The notes beneath the pieces are model-generated. The model was not told where the DNA came from. It ran no database searches and worked only from the letters and a program-made list of their open reading frames with translations. Of a stretch of 25,549 bases of DNA, positions 7,591-14,603 are shown in pieces (the stretch's first letter is position 1; each line of letters opens with the position of its first letter). Source of the DNA: a virus; the IMG/VR virus record IMGVR_UViG_3300043567_000531, positions 1-25,549 of that record; one strand, written 5' to 3'. The position numbers and the translations under genes were made by a program.

Positions 7591-8288
7591 TACCAAGTTA
7601 TTATTTCACCTGTGGTGTTAGTTACTATTGTAGATATCTTAATAAAAACATCATCTGAATCCCATTTAGAGCCATTATATGCAGCACTAGCAGGATGCTT
7701 TACCATAAACTTATAATCTGTATTTGTAGTAAGTTCAGACCATTCTTCAGCCTTTTTACCCATGTACACATAAATTAGTCCGGGGTTGTAGTTATTAAGC
7801 CAATCTAATAGATATGCGGTAAACTTCTTCCATATATCATAGTGACTACCTATTTTACCTACTTCTGTTGTAAGAGCAGTGTTAAGCATAAGTATACCTT
7901 GATTAGACCATCTTGTAAGATCTACATCTTCACTTACAGGATGATCATTGTACACCGTCCTGTTCACTTCTCCTAAGATATATCTAAGACTTGGTTGTAA
8001 TTTACCTGTATTACTACAACTAAAGGATATTCCATCGGCCTGTCCCAAACCTGGATATGGATCCTGACCCACTATAACTACTTGTAGTTTATCATAAGGA
8101 CATTCTTCAAATGCTCTGAACACTTGTTTTAGTGGTGGAGTAAATCTCTTATCATCCTGACTCAGTGTATACAACTTAGTAAGTATATCATCAAAGTCAC
8201 TGCTAAATATAAAAGATTTAAGAACTCTATCCCAACCACTAGGCTCAAGTTTAGTAAACATTTTTTGTTTAATTTCTTCTAAGTCCAT
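7590..8288 (-). CDS. ung: uracil-DNA glycosylase, family 1
   Basis: This 232-residue enzyme removes uracil from DNA. It carries the family-1 water-activating loop GQDPYP at 74-79 (catalytic Asp76) and GQADGISFS after it. MLNTALTTEVGKIGSHYDIW (about 134-153) and YMGKKAEEW (about 175-183) follow. The Leu-loop histidine lies in KHPASAAYNGSKW at 197-209; the usual HPSP reads HPAS here. I chose the ATG at 8288 because it gives the normal family length; a longer frame to 8372 would run into the opposing plus-strand gene. UDG is a frequent gene of crAss-like phages. Confidence 0.95.
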   Translation of the reverse strand: MDLEEIKQKMFTKLEPSGWDRVLKSFIFSSDFDDILTKLYTLSQDDKRFTPPLKQVFRAFEECPYDKLQVVIVGQDPYPGLGQADGISFSCSNTGKLQPSLRYILGEVNRTVYNDHPVSEDVDLTRWSNQGILMLNTALTTEVGKIGSHYDIWKKFTAYLLDWLNNYNPGLIYVYMGKKAEEWSELTTNTDYKFMVKHPASAAYNGSKWDSDDVFIKISTIVTNTTGEIITW

Positions 8289-8296
8289 TTTTTTTC

Positions 8297-8304
8297 TATT
8301 TTTG
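8297..8304 (+). promoter_or_regulatory. host-like -7 promoter box (TAnnTTTG)
   Basis: The octamer TATTTTTG fits the Bacteroidetes -7 consensus TAnnTTTG and lies 16 bases before the ATG of the plus-strand gene at 8320. It falls in the only 31-base gap between two divergent starts. No clear -33 element is seen. Confidence 0.5.
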
Positions 8305-8319
8305 TTTAAAATTAATACT

Positions 8320-8643
8320 ATGAGTACTATCAAAGTAAGGGAAATTAAAAATGATGCTGTTATAGACATCAAGCTTAATAAAAACTTTTATTTAATGCTT
8401 AAGGCTACAATGCTTTACATATTTAAACAAGAAAAAGATCAAGAAAAATATGAAGCATTGATTAAAAAAGTAATGTCTGCTGAAGCTGAAAATGAACCAC
8501 ATACTGAGCATGAGGCAGCATTCAAAACTATGTTACTTCTTTTAGCTGAGATTGAAAGACAGGCTGGTGAAAAAGAACTTTTTGACATAAAAGAAATTGA
8601 AATTGAAGGGGAAGATAATAAACCTACCCCAGATTCAAATTAA
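8320..8643 (+). CDS. conserved phage protein, lone plus-strand gene
   Basis: The 107-residue product starts MSTIKVREIKNDAVIDIKL and has a helical middle with an acidic C-terminus ending KPTPDSN. It is the only plausible plus-strand gene in the first 24 kb. It reads away from the glycosylase gene and runs 20 bases into the 3' end of the opposing gene at 8624. The ATG at 8320 is preferred to the TTG at 8302 because the latter would overlap the promoter box. The style resembles small conserved proteins of the late arm of crAss-like phages. I cannot assign a function. Confidence 0.75.
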   Translation: MSTIKVREIKNDAVIDIKLNKNFYLMLKATMLYIFKQEKDQEKYEALIKKVMSAEAENEPHTEHEAAFKTMLLLLAEIERQAGEKELFDIKEIEIEGEDNKPTPDSN

Positions 8644-8977
8644 ACTGTTCTCTTCCTATTTGTATACAAGCTTCAATAGCTAGCATAAGTTCATCTTTAC
8701 CACAATCTGCAAAGGATTTACCTCCCAGACCAGATGCTTCTTTTACCACATCTTTCATTTCATCAAAAGTGTACCCGGACTCTTTTGCCATTTCTCTAAT
8801 ACAAGCATGTACTTTTGCAAGTTGTGCTTTACTGTGATCTGTACTTGTCAGATCTATATACATTTCTACTGCTTGACCCTCTTCTAATTTGCTAATGAAT
8901 ATATCATAGGCCAATTTATCTTGAGGGCTAGCATAGGTTAGTTTACCATCTTTTTTAATTAATCTTCCACTAAACAT
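8624..8977 (-). CDS. NinB-like / conserved phage recombination-associated protein
   Basis: The 117-residue protein has the layout of a common Bacteroidetes phage family I associate with NinB-like proteins. A short beta start (MFSGRLIKKDGKL) leads to AVEMYIDLTSTDHSKAQL, a helix with MAKESGYTFDEMKDVVK, and a C-terminal KSFADCGKDELMLAIEACI helix. NinB of lambda aids single-strand recombination, but the homology is from pattern memory. The ATG at 8977 is two bases after the upstream stop; an ATG three codons earlier is also possible. The 3' end overlaps the plus-strand gene by 20 bases, an unusual convergent overlap. Confidence 0.5.
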   Translation of the reverse strand: MFSGRLIKKDGKLTYASPQDKLAYDIFISKLEEGQAVEMYIDLTSTDHSKAQLAKVHACIREMAKESGYTFDEMKDVVKEASGLGGKSFADCGKDELMLAIEACIQIGREQFNLNLG

Positions 8978-8979
8978 AA

Positions 8980-9231
8980 TTAACAAATTATATTGTTCAT
9001 CACTTCAAGAAACTGATCATAATGATCCTTAGTGCTAATATTAATAGCCGGGATCTCAAAACATTTCAATGTCCAGTTGTTACCTTTAGTATCTATACTA
9101 TCAGAGCTGTGTAATACAACACCACTGCACATTTCTTTTTGGTAGTAATAGTAATCATATCCATTCTGGCTTTCATCATCAGTAATACTTACCTTTTCAA
9201 AGCCAAGATCTATTAATTCTTCTTCTGTCAT
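8980..9231 (-). CDS. small acidic hypothetical protein (83 aa)
   Basis: The protein starts MTEEELIDLGFEKVSITDDES and is tyrosine- and aspartate-rich, with beta-strand segments (GYDYYYYQKEM, NNWTLKCFEI). Sequences of the type 'dLGFEKV...YYYyk' recur in small phage proteins of unknown role. There is no membrane segment. Its ATG overlaps the stop of a possible tiny ORF upstream, and its stop is two bases from the next start. Confidence 0.75.
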   Translation of the reverse strand: MTEEELIDLGFEKVSITDDESQNGYDYYYYQKEMCSGVVLHSSDSIDTKGNNWTLKCFEIPAINISTKDHYDQFLEVMNNIIC

Positions 9232-9287
9232 TATTCCAGATTTTTATAAATAATACTGATGATAGCTGTAAACATACAGTCAATCAT
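9231..9287 (-). CDS. possible 18-residue hydrophobic peptide
   Basis: An ATG at 9287 opens MIDCMFTAIISIIYKNLE and stops at a TAA that overlaps the next ATG (TAATG). It also overlaps the end of the 31-residue membrane peptide. The coupling pattern is the same as for the accepted neighbours, but so short a frame can arise by chance. Confidence 0.3.
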   Translation of the reverse strand: MIDCMFTAIISIIYKNLE

Positions 9288-9375
9288 CCCAGTTATGATA
9301 GTTTTCATCTCTTAAGTTATAAATTATTAAACCTGCAACTGCAAATACTACTACTGTTATAATCACAAATTCCAT
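9280..9375 (-). CDS. single-pass membrane microprotein (31 aa)
   Basis: The frame starts at an ATG that overlaps the stop of the 73-residue gene upstream (TAATG at 9373-9377). The product begins MEFVIITVVVFAVAGLIIYN, one full hydrophobic helix, and continues as a short charged tail LRDENYHNWDD. This N-terminal helix with acidic tail is a sensible membrane microprotein. Function unknown. Confidence 0.6.
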   Translation of the reverse strand: MEFVIITVVVFAVAGLIIYNLRDENYHNWDD

Positions 9376-9596
9376 TATTCTATATTTAAGTTACTGTCAT
9401 TTAATATCTCCCGGATCTTCTCTCTAATAGCTTGATAAGCCTCATCTGTTTCTGTAGACAACTTCTCATTATACTTTATCTCACTTCTGAGATGTTGATC
9501 AAGATCCCACATGGCCATTTTCCACTTCCAACCATCCAATGCTGTTCTAGCATCTTCAAATTCATCTTCTTTAAATTTTAAAATTATTTCTGCCAT
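9375..9596 (-). CDS. small acidic helical protein (73 aa)
   Basis: This 73-residue protein starts MAEIILKFKEDEFEDARTALDGWKW and is followed by an amphipathic, Glu/Lys-rich helical region ending NDSNLNIE. The pattern (EIxLKFxxDEFEDAxxALDGxkWk) is familiar from many Bacteroidetes phage genomes, but no function is known to me. It overlaps the next upstream gene by 13 bases. Confidence 0.75.
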   Translation of the reverse strand: MAEIILKFKEDEFEDARTALDGWKWKMAMWDLDQHLRSEIKYNEKLSTETDEAYQAIREKIREILNDSNLNIE

Positions 9597-9991
9597 TGGT
9601 TCATAAATATTTCAGTATTAATAATATCTCTAATATAGTCAATTTCACTGTATTTATCATTATCAGAAGTCCACAATCCCATATCTTTTATTCTAGCATC
9701 TCTTAAAGTTAATAAAGAATAAGCCATTATATATGCATTTTCTTCATCTGAACTAAGCAACATGCCAAGCATACTCTGCTTTTCATCTTCAGTAAGATAA
9801 TTTAGTTTAACAAGTAGATTTAACTCTGATAGAAAAATAAAGGGTTTAAAGACTCCTACTCTAGTACCTTCAGCATACATATGCCATAAATATCCTATAT
9901 TGCTATCATTTGGTCTTGCAACCAGTTGATGTTCAGTACAAATTTCCTGGATTAATTTCATAATCTTAGGATCTTTAAATGTTTTTATCAT
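9584..9991 (-). CDS. hypothetical protein (135 aa)
   Basis: The protein starts MIKTFKDPKIMKLIQEICTE and has several helices with a hydrophobic middle (FKPFIFLSELNLLVKLNYL) that is not long enough to be a clear membrane segment. It ends NTEIFMNQWQK. No catalytic motif or known family is recognised. It is preceded by a 17-base repeat and the 28-residue ORF. Confidence 0.65.
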   Translation of the reverse strand: MIKTFKDPKIMKLIQEICTEHQLVARPNDSNIGYLWHMYAEGTRVGVFKPFIFLSELNLLVKLNYLTEDEKQSMLGMLLSSDEENAYIMAYSLLTLRDARIKDMGLWTSDNDKYSEIDYIRDIINTEIFMNQWQK

Positions 9992-10012
9992 GCTCTTAAA
10001 AATTTAAACATA

Positions 10013-10029
10013 CATCTTATTCTGATTTA
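10013..10029. repeat. 17-bp direct repeat, copy 1
   Basis: The string catcttattctgattta is identical at 10101-10117. The two copies bracket the 28-residue ORF and lie 88 bases apart. Copy 1 covers that ORF's stop codon. Confidence 0.85.
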
Positions 10030-10103
10030 CATTTTGATTTACCATATCTATATCCTACATAAAACCATAGAGCAAAACCTATGTGGGCAAATATTAACAC
10101 CAT
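10017..10103 (-). CDS. single-pass membrane microprotein (28 aa)
   Basis: The frame starts MVLIFAHIGFALWFYVGYRY and ends GKSKCKSE. It has one hydrophobic helix (residues 2-18) and a basic tail, compatible with a small membrane protein. Both ends fall in copies of a 17-base direct repeat, so the segment may have arisen by duplication. It fills an otherwise empty gap of 120 bases. Only length and composition support it. Confidence 0.45.
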   Translation of the reverse strand: MVLIFAHIGFALWFYVGYRYGKSKCKSE

Positions 10104-10117
10104 CTTATTCTGATTTA
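10101..10117. repeat. 17-bp direct repeat, copy 2
   Basis: Identical to 10013-10029. This copy covers the start codon of the 28-residue ORF and the stop of the 107-residue gene. Confidence 0.85.
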
Positions 10118-10438
10118 ATCAACAAACTTATGTTTCATGATTCTTTTAATTAAATCAACACAGTAGTCTACATCATGTAGTGTAATTCTACCTGTGTTAG
10201 ATTCTACTTCAGCACAATGATGTATTACCTGAAATATCCATTTGTCTATTTCTTTAATCATTTGCTCTTGTTCTACATAAGCTTCATCTAACTTAGTTTC
10301 TAAGTCTGCAATACTCTCATTTCTTGCAGTAATTACTTTTTGAGCATGTTCAAGATCAATCTCTGCTTGACTATACACTGTAAGAACAGGTTCTTTCTCT
10401 TTTCTAGGTCTTCCTGCTTTTTTCTTTTCTGTTTTCAT
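10115..10438 (-). CDS. AT-hook-like, coiled-coil protein (107 aa)
   Basis: The N-terminus KKKAGRPRKEKEP contains a GRPRK core typical of AT-hooks, which bind the minor groove of AT-rich DNA. A long coiled-coil-like helix follows (about residues 25-75, IDLEHAQKVITARNESIADL and onward), then a C-terminal helix with VDLIKRIMKHKFVD. A DNA-binding or scaffold role is plausible but unproven. The ATG overlaps the upstream stop. Confidence 0.7.
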   Translation of the reverse strand: MKTEKKKAGRPRKEKEPVLTVYSQAEIDLEHAQKVITARNESIADLETKLDEAYVEQEQMIKEIDKWIFQVIHHCAEVESNTGRITLHDVDYCVDLIKRIMKHKFVD

Positions 10439-10629
10439 AACTTCTTTTTTTGTTCTAAATAATCAATAATAAATCCAGCAGCAACTAGTATATTCATACC
10501 AAATGATGCTAATATCTCATATATGTCTTGGTAAATATTTACGGACAGGTGCACATGACCTACCATCCAGAAAGGTATGGACAAGTTTTGGCTTATCCAT
10601 ACCACTAGATATTTAATAAAATGGAGCAT
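10435..10629 (-). CDS. small membrane protein (64 aa)
   Basis: The ATG at 10629 overlaps the lipoprotein stop as TAATG, so I prefer it to the ATG four codons earlier. The product MLHFIKYLVVWISQNLSIPF continues with a hydrophobic C-terminal helix (EILASFGMNILVAAGFIIDY) and the basic tail LEQKKKL. One or two membrane passes are likely. It follows a lipoprotein and a secreted protein, so the three may form an envelope-directed set. Confidence 0.65.
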   Translation of the reverse strand: MLHFIKYLVVWISQNLSIPFWMVGHVHLSVNIYQDIYEILASFGMNILVAAGFIIDYLEQKKKL

Positions 10630-10874
10630 TAAGGTATACAATAAGTATCACCAAGTTCTAAACTATTGTACAGTTCTTCACTAACATTTATCCATCTAGA
10701 CTCACGAATACAAGGATCATAAAAAAGTATTTGATAGTAAGTACTAAGCACAACACCAGATGAACTGAGGTAGTGATCAATGTCTTTATCTTTTACATCA
10801 GCACAGTTACATTCCTTTTTCTTACAGCTTAGAAAGACTAAACTTAACAATAAGATACTTATTACTTTTTTCAT
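10629..10874 (-). CDS. small lipoprotein (81 aa)
   Basis: The protein begins MKKVISILLLSLVFLSC, a short signal peptide ending in a lipobox with Cys17. KKKECNCADVKDKD follows, and the mature part has four more cysteines. It would be lipidated and held in the cell envelope. Phage-encoded lipoproteins often block superinfection, but no family is recognised here. It lies 13 bases downstream of another secreted protein gene. Confidence 0.75.
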   Translation of the reverse strand: MKKVISILLLSLVFLSCKKKECNCADVKDKDIDHYLSSSGVVLSTYYQILFYDPCIRESRWINVSEELYNSLELGDTYCIP

Positions 10875-10887
10875 ATTACTTGTTTAA

Positions 10888-11340
10888 TTACTTGATTATA
10901 AAATCATAAGCAGCCTTACTGCTGGTCATCTTGAAAGTATAAATCTCTGTAGTACAATAGCTTTCATTTATCCTGATTCTAACTGAAGTGGATGTCTTAA
11001 ATGCTTCTAAAAATAAAGGATTCTCATCCAGATCCCAACTTATGTAAACAACATCAGATGATCCACCTTTATAGCCCTCTACTGAGAATTTTTTATCTGT
11101 TCCATTCACTACAAATACTACATCCACAATAGGATTATCTTCACAATAATAACCACCACTTACAGATAATACTATTGATGTATCCAATTTTATTAAATAA
11201 AGTGCAGCTCCATTATTTTCTGCTGTATATGCAATTTTATAAGGCGGATCAAAACCATTATCTTGTACCTTATAACTCCATTGAGCACTAACACATCCTG
11301 TAATTAGTATTGCTCCTAATAAATTAATCACCTTCTTCAT
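10888..11340 (-). CDS. secreted or lipid-anchored hypothetical protein (150 aa)
   Basis: The N-terminus MKKVINLLGAILITGCVSAQ is a signal peptide. ITGC (Cys16) could serve as lipobox, while SAQ-W could be a signal peptidase I site of the type common in Bacteroidetes. The mature domain is beta-rich with a YCEDNPIVDVVFVVNGTDKK block and a second cysteine pair region (SYCTTEIYTFKM). This resembles small periplasmic beta-sandwich proteins. It overlaps the upstream gene by four bases, which ties its expression to the operon. Confidence 0.7.
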   Translation of the reverse strand: MKKVINLLGAILITGCVSAQWSYKVQDNGFDPPYKIAYTAENNGAALYLIKLDTSIVLSVSGGYYCEDNPIVDVVFVVNGTDKKFSVEGYKGGSSDVVYISWDLDENPLFLEAFKTSTSVRIRINESYCTTEIYTFKMTSSKAAYDFIIK

Positions 11341-11588
11341 TGTTCACTTTTTTTTTGTTCTCTGGCTTCTCCATACCTTTGGGAGAATTTTTTGCTGACT
11401 TGTTCAACCTTTCCAGTCTCTCCTGTATTTTCTTGTTGATACTGTTGTAGTCTGTTTTTCTCTTGTTGTCGTTCATACTCATGCCAATTATAATTTTCTA
11501 ACTCTTTCATTTTGACTACATCTTCTATAGTCATACCTTCAGGTATACCACCATTGGCCTCAATAATATCCATACAAAGTTCTTTCAT
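11337..11588 (-). CDS. charged, Gln/Glu-rich hypothetical protein (83 aa)
   Basis: The ATG at 11588 overlaps the upstream stop as ATGA; an ATG three codons earlier (11597) is an alternative. The product starts MKELCMDIIEANGGIPEGMT and then becomes a long charged Gln/Glu/Lys region (EYERQQEKNRLQQYQQ), probably helical or disordered. No family recognised. Confidence 0.65.
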   Translation of the reverse strand: MKELCMDIIEANGGIPEGMTIEDVVKMKELENYNWHEYERQQEKNRLQQYQQENTGETGKVEQVSKKFSQRYGEAREQKKSEQ

Positions 11589-12025
11589 TCTTCCCATAAT
11601 TTCAAACCTTTTTCAATAAATAATTTAATTGTAGTTCTCACATCTTTGTGGCCCATAATAGCACCTATTGCTTTTAGTTTAACAAATACTTTTCTTTCAA
11701 GATCTAGTTCTACTCTTGTTGATCTTCTGGTATTAGTAGGACTTGTGTCAACTAGACTAAAATCAAATGGAAACATTTGAGCATACACATAGATATTTTG
11801 CATGTAAGACTTATCATTATGAAACTGCAATGCTAGTTTCTTGTTGTGATAAACTTTATCTCTTTTAAAACCTATAAGATTAGCAATAGCATGTTCAGTC
11901 ATCAAAAATCTATAAGCAAGTAAACCTACTAAATAACTTCTTTGATCAACTAATACTCTATGTCTTGACTTGTTAGGAATTTTTAAAAGAGCTTCCACTA
12001 CATCTTCTTTAGTGTACTCTTCCAT
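11585..12025 (-). CDS. putative HTH DNA-binding protein (146 aa)
   Basis: Residues about 28-70 hold a helix-turn-helix-like stretch, SYLVGLLAYRFLMTEHAIAN followed by LIGFKRDKVYHNKKLA. It resembles the pattern of DnaA domain IV or a resolvase-type HTH (ALANLIGxxRDxVYHxxK). The C-terminus (GHKDVRTTIKLFIEKGLKLWEE) could be a second small helical unit. A regulator or replication-initiation role fits, but the match is to a general fold pattern only. Confidence 0.6.
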   Translation of the reverse strand: MEEYTKEDVVEALLKIPNKSRHRVLVDQRSYLVGLLAYRFLMTEHAIANLIGFKRDKVYHNKKLALQFHNDKSYMQNIYVYAQMFPFDFSLVDTSPTNTRRSTRVELDLERKVFVKLKAIGAIMGHKDVRTTIKLFIEKGLKLWEE

Positions 12026-12035
12026 ATGTGTTAAG

Positions 12036-12311
12036 TTAAACTAGTTCTAGATCTGCAGAGATTTCCTCTACTCTTTCTTCTTTCAGTGCTTGTTTTAATG
12101 GCACAATTGGTACAAATCTGTCTGCATTGTAGTATTCATATGGAAATGACTGTTCTGATAGTTGTACTTCTTTAAGTTTATATCCAAATTTACCGGCCTG
12201 TAAGCCCATCTTAGATATTTCTACAACAGTATAAGTTTTACCTTCCTCAATCCATTCATATGGAGAGATTCTTTTTGGCCTATTCTCATCATTAATACAT
12301 ATCACTTGCAT
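12036..12311 (-). CDS. conserved small phage protein (91 aa)
   Basis: The protein starts MQVICINDENRPKRISPYEW and continues IEEGKTYTVVEI, then a beta-rich region ending in acidic residues. 'xxVxCIdDkNRPxxIpxxxWvkkGxxYtV' is a recurring pattern in Bacteroidetes phages and looks like a small SH3-like barrel. The ATG at 12311 is preferred to 12320 because this pattern begins there. It overlaps the 3' end of the ClpS-like gene by 20 bases in another frame. Confidence 0.7.
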   Translation of the reverse strand: MQVICINDENRPKRISPYEWIEEGKTYTVVEISKMGLQAGKFGYKLKEVQLSEQSFPYEYYNADRFVPIVPLKQALKEERVEEISADLELV

Positions 12312-12546
12312 ACTCTTCAATTTCAGATTTGATGTCTAGATCATCAAAAGTACTTTTTAATTCAAACATATCCAAGAAAGCACCAGATTTAACCACACAT
12401 TTTCCTACATTATGTGCTGTAATAGCACATTGTTCTGCTTGTATTGGATTATGCTTACATAACTTAATAAGACATGCTGTAACATAATCATAGGAATTTA
12501 CATCATCATTGTAAATTGCCAGCTTGTGTGTTTTAGTCTCTTCCAT
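12292..12546 (-). CDS. clpS: ClpS-like N-degron adaptor
   Basis: The 84-residue protein matches the ClpS core over nearly its full length. HKLAIYNDDVNSYDYV at 7-22 carries the NDD motif that binds the N-terminal amino group of N-degron substrates (N13, D14). AEQCAITAHNVGKCVVKSG at 37-55 holds the conserved pocket histidine H45 and GKC turn. ClpS delivers N-degron proteins to ClpAP/ClpCP protease. E. coli T38 and M40 positions read Asn17 and Tyr19. The long N-terminal arm that delivers cargo into ClpA is only about 6 residues, so it could also act as an inhibitor. The ATG at 12546 lies four bases after the helicase stop. Confidence 0.85.
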   Translation of the reverse strand: MEETKTHKLAIYNDDVNSYDYVTACLIKLCKHNPIQAEQCAITAHNVGKCVVKSGAFLDMFELKSTFDDLDIKSEIEEYASDMY

Positions 12547-12550
12547 ACTA

Positions 12551-13645
12551 TTAATATAATGAAATATTAAAATCTTTCCAAATAATTTTAGTCTGGTCAA
12601 AGTTCTCCAAGGCTTCCTTAACCCACTTTTCATCTATTGAATCCATATAACATAGTATGTGCACAATAGACTTATCATTTGGGTTTAACCGGAGTAACCT
12701 ACCAATTCTCTGTGCAGCTTTTCTCTCATTACCATATGCATGCATAATAATACCTTGCTTAAGATTAGGTATGTTCACACCCTCATTTAACTGCAGTACC
12801 GTAGATAACTTAGTAATTTCACCTTTCTTAAACAGTTCTAGATTATCCTCAGACTCCTTATTACCGCTGTGATAGCTGTATTCACATAATCTATCAGCCT
12901 GGGCTTGAGTATTAGCAAATATAATACACTTAGTAGTGATGCTTTCCATGAGTTTCTTTGTATATAACTCTTTACTAGGATAATCCATCATAGCCTTCAT
13001 TCTCATCACTCTGAGCATATGCATATTTCCTGACCCTACATCTAATCTTCTAGACCAATAAGTATAGTTATCTATCTCAGATGCTAAATACTGTCTGTTA
13101 CCTGTTTTGACCGGATATACTTTCTGATCAGTTAATTGAATCTGGTGCACTATAATCTGATAGTCATTTAGTATTCCATTTTCTATAGCATCATCTGCTT
13201 TGAATGTAAATACTACAGGACAGAACTCATTTACTAACTTACCTTTTTCTGAATAGTCTCTCTTTGGTGGAGTACCAGTAAGACCGAGGATCTTGCCTTT
13301 AAACAACTGCAAGAATCCCCGGTGACTATCTAATAGACTATGCATCTCATCCAAATAGACAGCATCATAATCATTAGGGTTATGTTTATTCAGACTTAGA
13401 TAAGTAGTAAACACTATTCTACCTAATAAATTTTGTTTACCAAATTTTACAGCATCATCTTTCCATGATTGGAAGATGGCTTTCTTTGGTGCTACTACAA
13501 GACACCGCATCAACTCTGTGGTATTGAGCTCCATGTGAGTAAGACCAACTAGAGTCTTACCCACACCTGTGCCCAACGCAACACTAGATCTTTGCTTGCC
13601 TTCTGTAGCTTTAATTGCTTCTTCTTGGACTTGATCTTTTGTCAT
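12551..13645 (-). CDS. SF2 helicase (DEAD/DEAH-SNF2 type)
   Basis: The 364-residue protein has the full SF2 motif order: motif I GTGVGKT at 25-31, motif Ia LVVAPKKA (about 49-56), motif II YLDEMH at 97-102 and motif III TGTPPK at 123-128. Motif IV-like IIFANTQAQADRL is near 241-253, motif V QLNEGVNIPN near 285-294 and motif VI QRIGRLLR at 312-319. It should translocate on or remodel DNA. It resembles UvsW/RadD-type phage helicases that process forks and recombination intermediates. It is compact and has no extra nuclease domain. Confidence 0.9.
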   Translation of the reverse strand: MTKDQVQEEAIKATEGKQRSSVALGTGVGKTLVGLTHMELNTTELMRCLVVAPKKAIFQSWKDDAVKFGKQNLLGRIVFTTYLSLNKHNPNDYDAVYLDEMHSLLDSHRGFLQLFKGKILGLTGTPPKRDYSEKGKLVNEFCPVVFTFKADDAIENGILNDYQIIVHQIQLTDQKVYPVKTGNRQYLASEIDNYTYWSRRLDVGSGNMHMLRVMRMKAMMDYPSKELYTKKLMESITTKCIIFANTQAQADRLCEYSYHSGNKESEDNLELFKKGEITKLSTVLQLNEGVNIPNLKQGIIMHAYGNERKAAQRIGRLLRLNPNDKSIVHILCYMDSIDEKWVKEALENFDQTKIIWKDFNISLY

Positions 13646-13646
13646 T

Positions 13647-14390
13647 TTAAATTAAATTAAATACATTCTTTTGGATAAACTGAGTAGCCTCAGATACATC
13701 TGTCATAGCTTTAATAGTCTTGATGTTGTCATCAATATTCTGGAGGGTAGCTTTATGGTTATAATTTTTACCATTATAAGCCTGTATAAATACTCTCAAG
13801 AAGTTATGCTTAACCCATCTGTCAGCTTTACCAATCTTAATAAACAAATCACTAAAGTCTTTACACATTGCTTGAGCTCTTGGATTTGTAACTCTAAAGT
13901 TACCAGTTTTAATTAAATCACTTGCAGCAGATACACCATTGTAAGAATCTGAATTATTACAAATACCTGCAATCATTAGTGGTTCTAAGTTATACAAGTT
14001 CTTAAACTTTTTCAGTGTAAGGTAATCAGGGTGAATATATAACCAAGCATTTACATAATCCATAAGCTTCCAAGACTTGGAAGAGTTATTGTAAAATGCC
14101 ATAGTATGTACTATATCATCAAGATCAGTTACCTCAACATATTCATATCTAACTGGAACACCTTCCCTTTGACATGCATGTAACAAATGCTGACCATCAA
14201 TAATATAAGTTTTTAACTCACCATCAATAAGATCTGTTTTAATACACATTACTGATCTTCTTACACCAATCTTGCGGAGACTCTGTACTAATGCTTCTAC
14301 TTGTTTTGCATCAATAACTCTGTTCATTGGTAAATAGTTAAACAATGTATAATCTGTTGTAACTGCAATTTGAATAAATCCCTTTTTCAT
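13647..14390 (-). CDS. ParB/sulfiredoxin-fold nuclease-like protein
   Basis: The 247-residue protein starts with a ParB-N-like domain. LPMNRVIDAKQVEALVQSLR (about 22-41) is followed by IIDGQHLLHACQREGVPVRY, the typical DGxHR-type motif here reading DGQHLL, with a C-terminal helical domain. Such phage proteins may bind or nick DNA or modify partners. I chose the ATG at 14390 and not 14396 because it lines up with an AT-rich leader (TTTAAAATTTATGATT) seen in front of other genes. Activity is inferred; the usual Arg after DGxH is replaced by Leu. Confidence 0.75.
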   Translation of the reverse strand: MKKGFIQIAVTTDYTLFNYLPMNRVIDAKQVEALVQSLRKIGVRRSVMCIKTDLIDGELKTYIIDGQHLLHACQREGVPVRYEYVEVTDLDDIVHTMAFYNNSSKSWKLMDYVNAWLYIHPDYLTLKKFKNLYNLEPLMIAGICNNSDSYNGVSAASDLIKTGNFRVTNPRAQAMCKDFSDLFIKIGKADRWVKHNFLRVFIQAYNGKNYNHKATLQNIDDNIKTIKAMTDVSEATQFIQKNVFNLI

Positions 14391-14423
14391 AATCATAAAT
14401 TTTAAATCATAAATAAATAAATA

Positions 14424-14603
14424 CTAAATCTTCTCTGTCTTAATTAAAAGACTGTTTGCATATAAGGTGTTCTTAAATGCGGCAATAGCAAGCTTCCCAG
14501 CTTCAAGTTTGCCATCTTTGTTAAAATTGTCATAAGCTTTGTTGCCAATCACTTCTGATTTGTCTGCAACATCTTTGATCTGTTTTGTGTTTACTTTACT
14601 CAT
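14424..14603 (-). CDS. small hypothetical protein (59 aa)
   Basis: The frame starts at an ATG that overlaps the zinc-ribbon gene stop as ATGA (14600-14603) and ends at TAG 14424-14426. The product starts MSKVNTKQIKDVADKSEVIG and is a soluble, lysine-rich helical protein with a repetitive LEAGKLAIAAFKNTLYANSL segment. No family recognised. It fills a 200-base gap, and the ATGA coupling supports translation. Confidence 0.75.
   Translation of the reverse strand: MSKVNTKQIKDVADKSEVIGNKAYDNFNKDGKLEAGKLAIAAFKNTLYANSLLIKTEKI

Noticed and set aside
8289-8372. Longer start for the uracil-DNA glycosylase giving 260 residues
   Set aside because: The added residues form a hydrophobic segment not known in the family, and the DNA overlaps the promoter box and start of the plus-strand gene.
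12547-12633. Upstream extension of the ClpS-like frame
   Set aside because: It overlaps the helicase gene in another frame and the ClpS match begins right after the ATG at 12546.
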